DNA of 64,000 bases, from assembly GCF_000372725.1 (NCBI RefSeq), contig NW_005201984.1, forward strand, positions 98,829 to 162,828, written 5' to 3'. How positions within the stretch are numbered: the stretch's first letter is position 1; each line of letters starts with the position of its first letter. Of this stretch, positions 31,160 through 42,030 are shown piece after piece. This DNA is from Emiliania huxleyi CCMP1516 (taxonomy: Eukaryota > Haptophyta > Isochrysidales > Noelaerhabdaceae). Made by a program: the position numbers and the translations under genes. The notes below the pieces were generated by a model. That model was not told the origin of the DNA and did not search any database. It saw only the letters and a program-made list of their open reading frames with translations.

Positions 31160-33143
31160 ATGGTTTTTCTCATGTGGACACGGTGGCGCGTACAAGCAGT
31201 GAAGCCAGCAGCCGCCGACATAATGTTGTCGCTGGCTTTCGTCGTACTCGCGAGCGGCGGCGCTCCGATCGGGAGGGCCCGCTCCCGCCTTCACCACCTC
31301 CGCGGTGGTGGCCCTGATGGCGGCGCTGGTCTCGCTTCGGGCGTGCCGGAGCCGCCAGACGGGGCAGTCAGCGGCGCAACGACCGACAGCGGGCCCGACT
31401 CGCTGGAGCTGGGCGCGGTGGCGGCGAGTACGGCGCTGGCCGGCTCCGGCGGCACAGTCGAGCGCGGGCCGGCCGTTGAGCTCTCTCGCGCTGCCGCGCC
31501 GCCTGTGCCTCCGAGCCGTGGCTTTCCAGTCGCGTTGCGGCCGAGTCAGGTGCTTGCACGTGAGTCGGAGGAGCAGAGCCGCGAGGCGCTCGCGGACGCG
31601 TCCTTTCTGGCGAGTGGCGGCGGCGGCGGCGGCGGCGGCTACGGCCATGCCGCCGCCACCGGCGTGTCGATGGCGTTTCACGACGCCGAGACGCGCCGCA
31701 GACGGAGCAAGCCGCGCGCTGCGGCCGCTGCGCCGGCGGCAGCGCCCTCGGCGCTGCGGGGAAAGGGGAGGCCCGCGGCGGCTGCGGCGCAGGCGGAGCC
31801 TCATCGACCTCGCGAGCCGCGGCCGCCTCCGGGCGGGGTGGCGCGAGCGGCGGCGCCGGCGGCGGCGGAGAGGGCGAGGGCGGCGGCGCTGGAAAAGGCG
31901 CAGACGCAGGCGGCGGGGGAGGCGGTGGAGGAGGCGGCGACGCGGAAGGAAGGGGCGGCGCGTCGGGCAGCGACGCCGGAGGCCGTCAGCACGGGTGCGA
32001 CAGGGAGCGGCGACGCCTCCGCGGCGGCGGACGCGGACATGCTAGCCGAGGCTCAGCTGTCTGCGGGCGGCAGCCGGCGTCCGAGCCGTGGCCGCTCGAC
32101 GCCGTCTGCCGTGTGAGTAGGTTGCGACGCTGCGGGCGTCGGCCAAGGAGAGCGCGCAGGGCGGGCAGTGGCGCGAGGCGGGCAAGTTGTACGCGCAGGC
32201 GTCCCAGAAGGGCCCCCTTCCCCCCCCCCCCCCCACCCCCGCCCCGGCCATGCCCCGTCCCCGTCCAAGACTAGTCCACGACCTGTCCACGCCCTGTCAT
32301 ACCCTCGGACACGAGTCGGAGACGTCTTCTCCAGGCGTGCGAGCTGCTGCTGGTCCTCTGGAGCGGCGGCGACGCGACGGAGAGCGAGCGGCGCGTCTCG
32401 TCCGAGCTGCAGCGCGGCCGGCTCTCCCTCGCCCTCTGCCTCTCGAAGCAGCGTCGCTGGCGCGAGGCGGTGGACACGTGCACCGCCGTGATCGGCGCAA
32501 ACGTGCGGTGCGGCACCGCCTGGTTCCGGCGCGGCCAGGCGCTGCACGCACTCGGCGAGGCGGAGGCGGCGGTGTGGGACCTGCAGCGCGCGGCCAAGCT
32601 TCTGCCTGGCAACAAGCAGGTCGCGCGTGCGCTCTCGCGCGCGGAGGCGGCGAGCGCGGCGACCAAGCCCGCGTCGCCACTCTCCGCATTCGGCGGGCTC
32701 GGCGGCGTTGGCGCGCCCACCCTCGGCATGGGCGGCGCCCCGGCGGGCGGACTGCTCGGCGGGCTGATGGGCGGGATGGGCGGGCCTCGGGGGGCGGGCG
32801 GCGGCGGCGACGAAGGCGGGCTCGAGGCGCTTCTCGACTCGCCTCTCCTCGCCGGCCTTGGCGGCGGCGGCGCGTCGGGCCTGATAGGCTTCGCCAAGAC
32901 GGCGCTCGCATACCGGCGGCGCGCGAAGCTGCTCTGGCGGAGCCTCAAGCCGTACCTGCCGCTGCTCTTTTACGCGGTCGCCCCCCGCCGCCCGCGCTCG
33001 CCCTCTCCACTCCGCGAGGGAGGTGGTCACGGCGCGGGAGCTGCGAGTAGGTGGTGCTGCTGCCCACGCTGCTCGCCCTGTGGCAGGGAACCATCAAGCT
33101 CCCCCTCGCCGTCTGGCCACGCGTGTCGCTCGGCGAGCAGTGA
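31160..33143 (+). CDS. TPR protein with C-terminal membrane anchor
   Basis: Exons 31160-32050, 32121-32198, 32335-32976 and 33051-33143 give 567 residues; donors GC, GC, GT. The first ~300 residues are low-complexity Ala/Gly/Arg/Pro with a possible N-terminal hydrophobic signal (IMLSLAFVVLASGG). Then come TPR helices: ESAQGGQWREAGKLYAQAC, LSLALCLSKQRRWREAVDTC and TAWFRRGQALHALGEAEAAV. A Gly/Met-rich stretch follows (GGLLGGLMGGMGG), and the protein ends with a hydrophobic pair of segments (YLPLLFYAVVLLPTLLALWQ) near the C-terminus. TPR proteins with tail anchors often hold chaperones at organelle membranes; that role is inference. The CTGCGGGCG, CAGGCGT and GT junction repeats fit the intron pattern of the window. 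Splicing of the low-complexity first exon is uncertain. Confidence 0.65.
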
Positions 33144-33476
33144 AGGCGGCGCGCACTCGCCGGCAGAGGCAGGAGGTAGACTTGCACTCGCGCCTGGGCG
33201 TGGTTGCAATCGCCGCAAAATTGCACGGCATCTGCGCCCTTTGTCGCTGCCGCCCCCCTCGCGTTTGAGAGACCGTCACACAAACCCGGTTTGTCATAAA
33301 AAATTGTCTGCGTCGCGGCGCGCAGTTTTTTTCTTTTCCACATTGCGAGATCCGTCTCTTGACACTCTACTGACGTAATCGGACTTCGAAACGACAAGGC
33401 TCAAGGGGGTGCTCCCAGCCGATTAAATTTTGTGACCAAAAGCCAAAACCAAGAGAAGTCGGCCCGGAGGGCGGGG

Positions 33477-33575
33477 GCGCAGGTAGAGGTAGGGCTGGCC
33501 TGGGGGGCCTCAGGTAAAGGTAAACCTGTCTCAGACCGCCGGAGGTAGAGGTAAACGGAGCCCAGGTGAGGGCAG
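33477..33575. repeat. AGAGGTAGAGGTAAA-type repeat, copy 1
   Basis: Repeated GGTAGAGGTA / GGTAAAGGTAAAC units; a second cluster lies at 35665-35745 (CAGAGGTAGAGG several times), so this is a small dispersed family. Confidence 0.65.
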
Positions 33576-35360
33576 GTAAACGTACATGTGCATGTGCGCC
33601 CGTGAACGCACATGCACATGTGCATGAACGCCCGTGAACGCGCCCGCCGAGGACCGACGGTCGACGGAGGCCCCGCGAGAGCGCTTCGCCTGCGGCGCGC
33701 CTGCCCGGCCATGGACCAGGCTTCACCGCCGCTTGCTGACGGCTGATCGCATCGCCTACCGCATCGCGAATGACCAGTGCCGCGACCACTTGGACCTTGC
33801 ACTGCCTGCCTGCTGACCCGGTGCAAAGAATCTGCGTCTCAGCTCTTCGGCGCATTGATTGTGCATGATTGCTCAAGTGGCTCGAATTGGCAATCCACCG
33901 CAATGCGAACATGGATGGAGAGCATATGCAACACGGACGCAGGCTTGCCGTTGGCGACGTCGGTTATCAGAGGGGTCAGGTCATAGTGACGTGCTCGATG
34001 GGATGCTGCATTGACGCAGACAGCAAAAGCACCGCAGCGGAGACCTTCTCAGGAGTGGCGGCTCGCACCATGCGGCAGTGCGGACACCAGGTGCGTGAAT
34101 CTAAGAGCCATTTTCGATTACGTGGTTTTGGCACTGTCTACCAACTTTGGTACAAATCGACCTGGTCTGGGCACAGCTGAGCCCGGCGCTGCCTCCATTC
34201 TGAAAGTGTATAGAAGGGAAGGCAGCATGTCAGGCTGCGAGCTCTGCTGTGCGCCGAAGAGCGGTATGGCGCCGAGGAGGCCTTTTTCCTAGAAAAGGCT
34301 GTCGACATCCAAAATTTTCCTCGCTGCGCGCCCAATCATGGTGGGCACGCAGCGCGGGGCGCCTGCGGCGCCCATTTTTTGAAATGTCTGCCACTCACAT
34401 AAGCGGCTCTCAGAAATACTCGTGCGGCTGCGCATTTTATGTTCCCTTCTCGGCGAGTGAAAATCGCAGATTGGCCGACTACACGGTAAGGCATACGGAC
34501 CTTGCAGAAAACCTTTTCCTTCTAAGCAGGGCTACACAATGACCCTATAGTGTGTGGGTGTTCCTGGCGAGTTGTGATGAGTAGAATTAGACTAGCCAAT
34601 ACTATTTTGAAGTTCATATATGAAAATACCAACTTGCCTATGTGCACGTCTCCGCCGCGGCGGCCCGGAGGCGGCCCGGCGGAGCGGTCAGAGCAGCACT
34701 GCGCGGGCCGGCGATCGACTCTCGACTATAGTACGGGCTCTATTGAATGGCCTCAAGGTGCTCTCTAGGGCTGCCCTATTCCGCTCGCCCGGCTACGTCG
34801 CCGGGCTTCGAAGGAAAAGGTTTCGCTCGGCACGGCGTCGGAGAGCAAACTTCGACGTTCGTCCTATTTGTGGAAGCTGGACGCACGTAGGCAAGTGGCC
34901 CATGACCAGGCGGGCTGCTGCTCAGAATCTGGGCCGTCGGCGCTCGCTCTCGCGCTCTTCATAACGGCGTTGCCCCCTCCCTCCCGCGCCGACGTTGGGC
35001 AGCCCGACCACGACAACGTCAGCGCCGCTGGCCTGCAACTCGAGGCGCCTTTGAATGAGCACGAGCCGGTGCGCGGCGGCGGCGCGGGTGATGCAGCCCA
35101 AGGTGACGGCGACGGCAGAGGGGGCGGCGCTGGCGGCGGAGGAGGCGGCAGCGGCGGCGATGGCCGCGGGGCCGGCCCGCCCGCCTTTGCTGCTGGTGCT
35201 GTGGGCATCATCACAGCTCAGCGGCGGTGTGCGACCAGGGCCAGTGGTAGACTTTCGACGCGGTGAGGCTGCTCTCTGAGCAATGACACTAGCAAGAGCA
35301 TCATGTGTGTCATCGGAGTCACTTGTATTACGATACCACCACGCCGCCACGCTCGCAAGG

Positions 35361-35424
35361 GCCGCCTAAGCGCCTAAGCACCCTAAGCACCCCCCCGCTT
35401 AGGCCGCTTAGGCGCTTAGGCGAG
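35361..35424. repeat. GCCTAAGC / GCTTAGGC inverted repeat
   Basis: Three GCCTAAG-type units followed, after a C run, by three GCTTAGGC units in reverse complement. The stretch could fold into a stem of about 25 bp. Confidence 0.8.
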
Positions 35425-35664
35425 TGACGGCCGGCTGCCCGGGGCCTGGCGTGCCTCCGCCGTGGGCTGAGCGCCCGGGAGAGCCACTCTGCAAGTGGTG
35501 TGCGAGCGTGTAGCCTTTAGCGTGCAGTCGGCCATTATGTTGTATCGATAGATCTCAACATCTCGAGATCACTCGAGACCACGCGTCGAGAGAGATCTAC
35601 ACTCGCCTCTCGCGAGAGAGATCCTCGAGGCGAGATCACGCACAGGTTAATCACGGCTACGTCG

Positions 35665-35745
35665 CTCAGAGGTAGAGGGGCCCACGGCTGCCCAGAGGTA
35701 AAGCTAAGGTAAGAGGGCCGCAGGCCCTCAGAGGTAGAGGTAACC
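35665..35745. repeat. AGAGGTAGAGGTAAA-type repeat, copy 2
   Basis: Several CAGAGGTAGAGG / CAGAGGTAAAG units, related to 33477-33575. Confidence 0.65.
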
Positions 35746-36030
35746 TAGACCCCTCCTACCCGGCCCTCCGCCCCTCCGGGCCGAGAGAAGAACCAGAGTG
35801 GCAGAGACTCCCCCCCCCACCGTGTGGCACCGCACCCCGCTCTGTCCTCTGAGCCTCTGTGACCAGGCAGACTCCAGACAGACCGACGCAGCCCGCGAGA
35901 TACTGTTTTGCTGAGATTGTGAGAACGGCCGGAGGCCTGGGAGGGAGGCCTCTCTCTCCAATGCTCGCGCAACGCTGTCGCTGCACGCGCATTTTACAGG
36001 CATTTTATCACATGACTGGCAAAAGAAAGT

Positions 36031-36130
36031 NNNNNNNNNNNNNNNNNNNNNNNNNNNNNNNNNNNNNNNNNNNNNNNNNNNNNNNNNNNNNNNNNNNNNN
36101 NNNNNNNNNNNNNNNNNNNNNNNNNNNNNN
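36031..36130. other. Assembly gap, 100 N
   Basis: Exactly 100 N; the right flank is a purine-rich low-complexity tract. Confidence 0.99.
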
Positions 36131-36448
36131 AAAAGAAGGAGAACACGAAAAGGAAAGAGGGGAGGAAAACAGATAAGATAGAAGGGCGAAACAAAGGACG
36201 AAAAACTAAGAGAGAATAGAGGGAAGAAAACAATAGGAGAAGGGAGGCGAAAACTAGGGAGAGGAACGAGGGGACGAGAGAAAAAAAAAAAAAGAGAGAG
36301 AGAAAAGAAAAGCACCCCCACCCCCACCCACCCAAGAGAGCGCGAGAGACGACTCCGGGACCCTTGAGACGACCGCAGGACCGCAGCGAGAGACGTTGAT
36401 CGTCGATCACCAAATCAGACCTGCACTTGGAGTGCAGTTGGCAGCCTC

Positions 36449-36526
36449 AAAGAAAGAAAGAAAGAAAACAGGCACCCCAAGGGAGGGATGGGAGGACGGC
36501 ACGCCGCCACCACACAGGGATTTTAA
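36449..36526 (+). repeat. Dispersed A/G-rich repeat, copy 4 (best example)
   Basis: AAAGAAAGAAAGAAAACAGG tract, CCCAAGGGAGGGATGGGAGG core, GACGGCACGCCGCCACCA and GGGATTTTAAGG end. It lies about 340 bp upstream of the proline-rich gene's ATG and in the same orientation. Confidence 0.85.
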
Positions 36527-36868
36527 GGAGAGGAGTGTGGTGCTAGCCGTCGCCCACCCTCTGGCGTCTACCACTTCCTATCTCTCTCCGCAGTTTCTCA
36601 CCAATTCTCGCAGCGACCTTCATGCCACCTCGCGTTCTTCCCACTCTCGTCGTTCTCTCTCCTGCTGTCTCTTCCCCCCTGACTCATCGCTCTCCTCGGC
36701 CTCGTTCTGAGACGCCGCTGCCGTCTGCCTTGCTCTCGCTGCTTCTCTCGCCTTTCTGCGTAACTCCGCTCTCCTCTCCGCGTATTTTGGTCCCTCGAGT
36801 TGGCAGCCTCACACCCATGGCGGAGACCAAAGGAGGCTTTTTTGGACGCCGTTACCACAGGATCCAAA

Positions 36869-39800
36869 ATGGCAGAACGTTGGGAGCACTGCGCCCGTCG
36901 CGGTGCGAGGCCATTGGTGCTACTCGCCTTCTTATCGCTCGCGAGCCCTGCATGCGGAGATAGCGCATCACCGCCATCCCAACCTCTTACAACTTGCAAT
37001 GGGCTGCTATTCGTGACAAACGGCACAAGACGCAACGGCAGCCTCGTCGACGGCAATGCTGGTGAATGGTGTTGGAACACAATCAGCTCTGCTTCCAGCG
37101 ACGGCTTTGTCCTGGGGGACCAGCTTGCATGCGATTCAGCTTTCGTTGAGCCAAGCAATAGCTCGATCGACCTCGCCACGCTCGTGATTGGTGATTGCTC
37201 TTCCGGCTGTACTCAGTGTGCCTACGTGACTGAAGATGGAGGTTCGTCGTACAAGTGCAAGGGGGTGAGCACGACCTTCGGCTGTCCTCCACCGGCGCCA
37301 CCTCCGCAGTCGCCGCCATTGCTTCCTCCGTTTCCCCCCACCGTGCCGCCTCTCCTTCCGCCAGCTCCGCCACTGTTCCCTCCGCAGTCGCCGCCAGAGC
37401 TCCCTCATCCCCCGGCAGCACCCCCAAGGATGCCACCCTTCGGGCCGCCGTCGACACCACCTCCGGCGCAGCCGTTGCCCCCTTCATCGCCTTTGCCCAA
37501 CCAACCGCCGCTGCTGCCTCCTAGCATGCCACCCCCGCTCTGTTTGGCTGAACCTGCTCTGCCGCCTCCGCTCGTGCCACCGCCACCGCCGGCGCTTCCG
37601 CCGGTGATGCCGCCGCCAACGACGCCACCATCGATGTTGCCGCCCCCCTCTGAGCCGCCACCGCTGGATCTTCCACCGCCACAAGCACCGCCACCGCACA
37701 GGCCGCCACCTCCGCCGCAATATCCACCGCCGCCGGCCTCGCCACCACTCGCACCTTCCGCACCAAGCACCCCTCCGCCGCCAGCTCTGCCTCCACCGCA
37801 GCTGTCGTCGCCACTATCGCCACCGCCTCCCTCCTTACCGCCGGCACTGCCTGCTGATGCGCCGCGGCTACCGCCCTCACCCTCGCTTCCTCCGCCGCCT
37901 CCAGCCCGTCCGCCTCCTCTCCCTCCTCCTGCTCCACCGCCGCCGCTAGCGCTGCCACCTCCGCTCTCGCCACCTCCCTCCTCACCGCCGCAGTCACCGC
38001 CGCCATCAATACCGCCCCCGCCTCCAATGACGCCGCCGTTTCAGCCTCCACCCACGCTTCCGCCTGTCATCCCAGCAGACATGCCGCGGCCGCCGCCGCC
38101 GCAACCGTTATCTCCTCCAATCCCTCCACTTTCGCCGCCGACGTCACCTCCGCCTGGCTCTCCAGCGCCCCGGTCGCCGCCGACGCATCCTCCGACGCAT
38201 CCTCCTCCACCTACCTCGCCGCCTCTACTCCCACCCGTGTCGCCGCCCCCGCCGCCGCACCATCCCCCGGCCTTACCTCCGCCGTCAGCGCCACCAGTGC
38301 TTCCCCCGCTGTTGGGGCCGGGCCTCAGACGTGTCGAAGTCGCCTTTTCCACTGCATGTGAGGCCCTGCCGCCGCTCCACTCTCTCGTGGACCAAATATG
38401 TAGCGCCCTCAATGCAACGTCGGGAGCTCTGAGTCCATGCGGCCTCTCGGAGTCGAGCGTTGAGCTTCCCCTCGTCAAGACTGCCAGCAGCACCACTCTG
38501 CTCCTGATGCAAGTCGACGCTCAGACGCGTGCCCGACTGATCACGCTGTTCCACGCTCTGCATAGTAGCCCCCAGCCTCCGTCAACAACGGATTTCCCTC
38601 TATTGGCCCTCTTGGTGCCGGCTCATTTGTACGTCGCTGACGCCGCCAGCCGGGAGCTGCTCCTCCAGCCCTCCGCGCCGCCTCCCCCAGCTGCGCCTGT
38701 GACCGACTACTATGGAACATTGCAGATCGTCTACAACCTCCCAGATGGTCATACCCTCGAGGATGGCACCAGTAATATCACTGGCGCTGTCAGGAGCTCC
38801 CTGAACCTTGAGTCAGAGGAGCTCCTGCCGATGGAGCAGTGTCTCTGGGACGTATCCGCTGGGGGATGCATCGGGCGCCGCGTGCGTCGGCTGCAGCACG
38901 CAACCTCGAATCGGTCGGCCATGGTACGCCTCGGCTTTGTGCTACTCCCAGACCTCTCTGAGGCCCTGCAGAACCAGCGCCTTGCCATTACCACCCTCCT
39001 TTTGTCGCAAGAGGCCCTGCTTGTCCCGCTCGACTACTCGTATCGATATGACAGCGTCGTGCTGCAATCGCTCAGCGCGACTTCTGGCGTGACCGGGACG
39101 CTCTATCCCCAGCTCAGCGACGCGCCGCCCGGCTTACCCCAACCACCATCGCCACCACCATCTCCCTCGCCGCATCCGCCGCCATCCCCATCACCACCAA
39201 GTCCACCAGCTCCTCCGCCGCCGCCTCCGTCGCCCCCGTCGCCCCCGTCGCCGCCCCCGTCGCCCCCGTCGCCCCCGTCGCCGCCAATCCCGCCGCCGGC
39301 ACCGCCATCGTTGCCTCCGTTCCCGCCAGCCACTCCGGACGACCGACGCGGCATTGCAACGTGGCTCTTGGTACTGCTGGTCGTCATCTTTTCCTGTGCC
39401 GGAGTAGCGGCGCTGGTCTTCACGGTGCTCGTGTGCACCAGAGGCAGGCCTGGCAGGAGGGACAGCGGCAAGGTTGAGCCGGGCGTGCGAGTGGCCGAGC
39501 CACCTAGGGACGGCGAGGAAGAGGGAGAGGGAGGGGCGCCTGCCGGCACTGCGGATCGGCGCGAGCGGAGGCGGCAGCGGAGAGGGCTACAGGTGGCGGA
39601 TTCTCCGCCCGAGGGGGATGCCGGGGCGGTTGTCGAGTCGCCGGACGGCGCCGGCTCGGGAGCTGGCACCTCAGTGAGCTATGTGCCGGCCAAGGATGCT
39701 GCGAACGTGGCCGCCGCCGCTCTGCCCGGTAGCCGCATTACAGCAGGGCCAACAGGCCGGGCACAGGTCACGCTGCCCCCTCTCCGTGGAGCGCCGCCCA

Positions 39801-40285
39801 CCGCCGAGGCGCGCCCCCCTCCTCGCTTTGTCGACCTGCCGCCCCCTGGCGACGCGCAGCTTGCGAGTGCCGCGGGCACAGCGGGGCAGCCCGTCACAAG
39901 CACAGCGGGGGGGACGCTAGCGTCGCAGGCGCCGTGGATAGAGGGGAGCTCCGCCACGCCCTCGCGCCCGACGCTCCCACCGCTAGCCGACGCGACGAGC
40001 TCGCCGCCGGCGCTACATCGAACGCCTCCTCAGCCTGCGGGGGAAGCTTCGCCGGGCGCGAGGGCGGCGCGGCGTCGGGCGGCTCGGGAGCAGGCATCAG
40101 CGGCGCTCACGAACGCTCTCGATGGCGAGCCCGCCCAAGGCGTGGCGGCCGGCCCCGCGCCTGAGGCGCTTGCAAAGGCGGCTGTCCCTGTGCCTGCCCC
40201 TGTGCCTGCCCCTTCTAGCCCGACTGCCGACTCGGTACGTGCGCGAAGAGCAGCGCGGGCGCAAGCCGCCGCGGCGCTGCCATGA
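36869..40285 (+). CDS. Pherophorin-like proline-rich single-pass membrane protein
   Basis: One exon of 1138 residues from ATG 36869 (an in-frame ATG at 36800 adds 23 residues but hides the signal peptide). Order: signal peptide (ARPLVLLAFLSLASPACG); a Cys-containing domain of about 120 residues with N-glycosylation sites (NGT, NSS); about 350 residues of PPP/SPP/LPP repeats; a globular domain with paired Cys (about 490-790); a second block of PPSPPSPP repeats; a transmembrane helix (TWLLVLLVVIFSCAGVAALV); and a basic then Pro/Ala-rich cytoplasmic tail of about 300 residues. The layout resembles hydroxyproline-rich cell-wall or extracellular-matrix glycoproteins of algae, here anchored in the membrane. 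A role in scale or matrix attachment is inference. Repeats may be length-variable between strains. Confidence 0.8.
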   Translation: MAERWEHCARRGARPLVLLAFLSLASPACGDSASPPSQPLTTCNGLLFVTNGTRRNGSLVDGNAGEWCWNTISSASSDGFVLGDQLACDSAFVEPSNSSIDLATLVIGDCSSGCTQCAYVTEDGGSSYKCKGVSTTFGCPPPAPPPQSPPLLPPFPPTVPPLLPPAPPLFPPQSPPELPHPPAAPPRMPPFGPPSTPPPAQPLPPSSPLPNQPPLLPPSMPPPLCLAEPALPPPLVPPPPPALPPVMPPPTTPPSMLPPPSEPPPLDLPPPQAPPPHRPPPPPQYPPPPASPPLAPSAPSTPPPPALPPPQLSSPLSPPPPSLPPALPADAPRLPPSPSLPPPPPARPPPLPPPAPPPPLALPPPLSPPPSSPPQSPPPSIPPPPPMTPPFQPPPTLPPVIPADMPRPPPPQPLSPPIPPLSPPTSPPPGSPAPRSPPTHPPTHPPPPTSPPLLPPVSPPPPPHHPPALPPPSAPPVLPPLLGPGLRRVEVAFSTACEALPPLHSLVDQICSALNATSGALSPCGLSESSVELPLVKTASSTTLLLMQVDAQTRARLITLFHALHSSPQPPSTTDFPLLALLVPAHLYVADAASRELLLQPSAPPPPAAPVTDYYGTLQIVYNLPDGHTLEDGTSNITGAVRSSLNLESEELLPMEQCLWDVSAGGCIGRRVRRLQHATSNRSAMVRLGFVLLPDLSEALQNQRLAITTLLLSQEALLVPLDYSYRYDSVVLQSLSATSGVTGTLYPQLSDAPPGLPQPPSPPPSPSPHPPPSPSPPSPPAPPPPPPSPPSPPSPPPSPPSPPSPPIPPPAPPSLPPFPPATPDDRRGIATWLLVLLVVIFSCAGVAALVFTVLVCTRGRPGRRDSGKVEPGVRVAEPPRDGEEEGEGGAPAGTADRRERRRQRRGLQVADSPPEGDAGAVVESPDGAGSGAGTSVSYVPAKDAANVAAAALPGSRITAGPTGRAQVTLPPLRGAPPTAEARPPPRFVDLPPPGDAQLASAAGTAGQPVTSTAGGTLASQAPWIEGSSATPSRPTLPPLADATSSPPALHRTPPQPAGEASPGARAARRRAAREQASAALTNALDGEPAQGVAAGPAPEALAKAAVPVPAPVPAPSSPTADSVRARRAARAQAAAALP

Positions 40286-40939
40286 GGCGCACGAGGAACG
40301 ATCTATTTGGGGGCTCATCGCGACATCGTCGCCCTTGTGCTTGTGCCACAAGCCTTGTCACGCTTTCACAGCGCTCTTCACGCAAACTTCGTCAACACGC
40401 ATCCCCGCGAACACAACAGGCCCAGAGTCAGTCATGTGTCATCCCCCATCGCCGTACGCCATTCAGCCTGTTGTGCTTCTCGGTCCGCCCCGCGCTCTCC
40501 GCGCTCACCCCCCCGGTGCGCGGTTGTGGGTGAAGCGTGCGGTGAAACTGTGAAAAATCTGCACACCGCAATAATCCCAATCGTCTCGCGGAGAGAGTCA
40601 TGCACGGATGCAGAACGCGGAGCCGTACGCACAAGGGTTACACACTCTCGAGATTCTCGTCTGGTCAGGTCGTGCGCGCGGCGGTGTGATTATTTTTCGC
40701 GGTACGAAAAACTCGCAATGGAATGAATGACTTTCCCGCGTCCCGACACCGTCTGCTCCAATGCTCCATGACGTGCCAAGGGGTACTGCGGGCTCCCAGC
40801 TCTGTGTACGTGTGTATATACTGTGAGTCAAAGTATCTCTCATTCATGCATGGAGTGGTGCGTGAGTGGCCACTCGTCTCTCTGAGTTCAGAGGCGGTCG
40901 CCCGCCGCACAAAGCGTGCTGCCCCGCGCCCGACCGGGC
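40286..40939. other. Convergent intergenic region
   Basis: Between the 3' ends of the proline-rich gene and the TM2 gene. Nothing recognisable; short overlapping frames only. Confidence 0.65.
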
Positions 40940-41807
40940 TCAGAGGAGCCCCGCCGCCGCCTCGCCCGCCTTGGAGGCGCCGTTCTTGAAGAAGTCGAAG
41001 ACAGTGGTGAGGCACTTCTTTGCCGCCTTGTAGGCGACGACCGCGCCGACGACCATGAAGCCGAGCGCCGCCAGCCTTGCATACTTCAGGTTGCAGTCGG
41101 TCCAAAAGTGCAGGAAGGCGGGCTTGCCGTCCTGCAGGGTCCACGTCTGCGGCGCAAAGGACCACATCTGCCCCTCGTCCTGTTACGGCGCGGGGAGGAG
41201 AGGCGAGGGTGAGGCACGGTCGCGCCTGGCCGCTGGGGCGGGGGGGCGCGCCTGGGTGACCGCGTTGAGCATCACGTTGACGTAGTCGGCCAGCGCCCAG
41301 AAGCCGAGGCCTCCGAGCGTGAATGCCTTGATGCCGGCGGTGATTGGCTGCCCCATGTACAGACGGTCGCCTCCGATGATGCCGAGGCCGGTCCCCTCGA
41401 TGCAGACGAGCGCGAGCTTGCTGTACCCTCCCTGCTGGCGGATAGTCTCGTTGAAGATGTCGACAGGGAACGGGTCAGTGCAGGTCTCGTTGGTCGCGTT
41501 GCCCAGCATCGGCTGAATCAGCGAGGCGAACTCCTCCTGGATCTCGGCGCCGCCGCCACCGGGCACCTGGCGACAAGGTCGGAGTTGAGAGCAGGGTCAG
41601 AGTCAACTCGTCCAGTCGCCGCGCGTTCAGGCGTGGTGGGCGGCGGGCCGCGAGCACCTGAGTATGCGCCGCCGACTCGGCCATTCCTGCCTCCGGAACC
41701 GCAGCCTGAAGCGCGGCCTTCGTCAGATCCGAGTTGATGTCAGCGGGAGCTCCGGCGGCGAGGGCAAGACACAGGCAGGTGCCGATCCGAGTGAGCGGCG
41801 ACGACAT
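40940..41807 (-). CDS. TM2-domain membrane protein
   Basis: Exons 41807-41658, 41566-41252 and 41179-40940 give 234 residues (introns GT-AG and GC-AG). The N-terminus is a signal peptide (RIGTCLCLALAAGAPA). The luminal part has N-glycosylation sites (NATNETC). The TM2 domain reads LGIIGGDRLYMGQPITAGIK and TLGGLGFWALADYVNVML, two helices joined by the conserved DR(F/L)Y turn. The last exon (QTWTLQDGKPAFLHFW) adds another hydrophobic helix (LAALGFMVVGAVVAYKA) and an amphipathic tail. TM2 proteins are poorly understood membrane proteins; animal ones modulate Notch-type signalling or phagocytosis, which need not apply here. It is head-to-head with ALG6, with 223 bp between start codons, so the two may share a promoter. 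Confidence 0.8.
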
Positions 41808-42030
41808 CGTGGCGATCAGGGAGGCGGCAAAGAGCAGCAAGGGTGTGATGGAGCGGCAAGGGCCTCGTCAAGCCGAGAGAAACCCCGGGCAGGCGCCGCG
41901 AATTTCTTCTTTCTTTTGGGTGCTAGAACTTGCATTGTTCCTACCAAAAGAAATCCCGCTGGCCGGCGAAGCAGCGTCGGGAAAATCGCACAGGGCGACA
42001 GACTGGCAAGACAAGTCAACGTCGGTGTAT

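Larger units (their letters stand above)
33144..36868. other. Gene-poor, repeat-rich region
   Basis: 3.7 kb without a convincing gene. It holds AGAGGTAGAGGTAAA-type repeats, ACATGC/GCATGT runs (33580-33630), a GCCTAAGC inverted repeat, a palindrome-rich stretch at 35540-35640 (AGATCT, CTCGAG, TCTCGCGAGA), an N gap, purine-rich DNA at 36131-36330 and a dispersed-repeat copy. A minus-strand frame around 34930-35150 contains a protein-like run (HRLVLIQRRLELQASGADVV) that could be one exon of an unrecognised gene. Confidence 0.55.
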
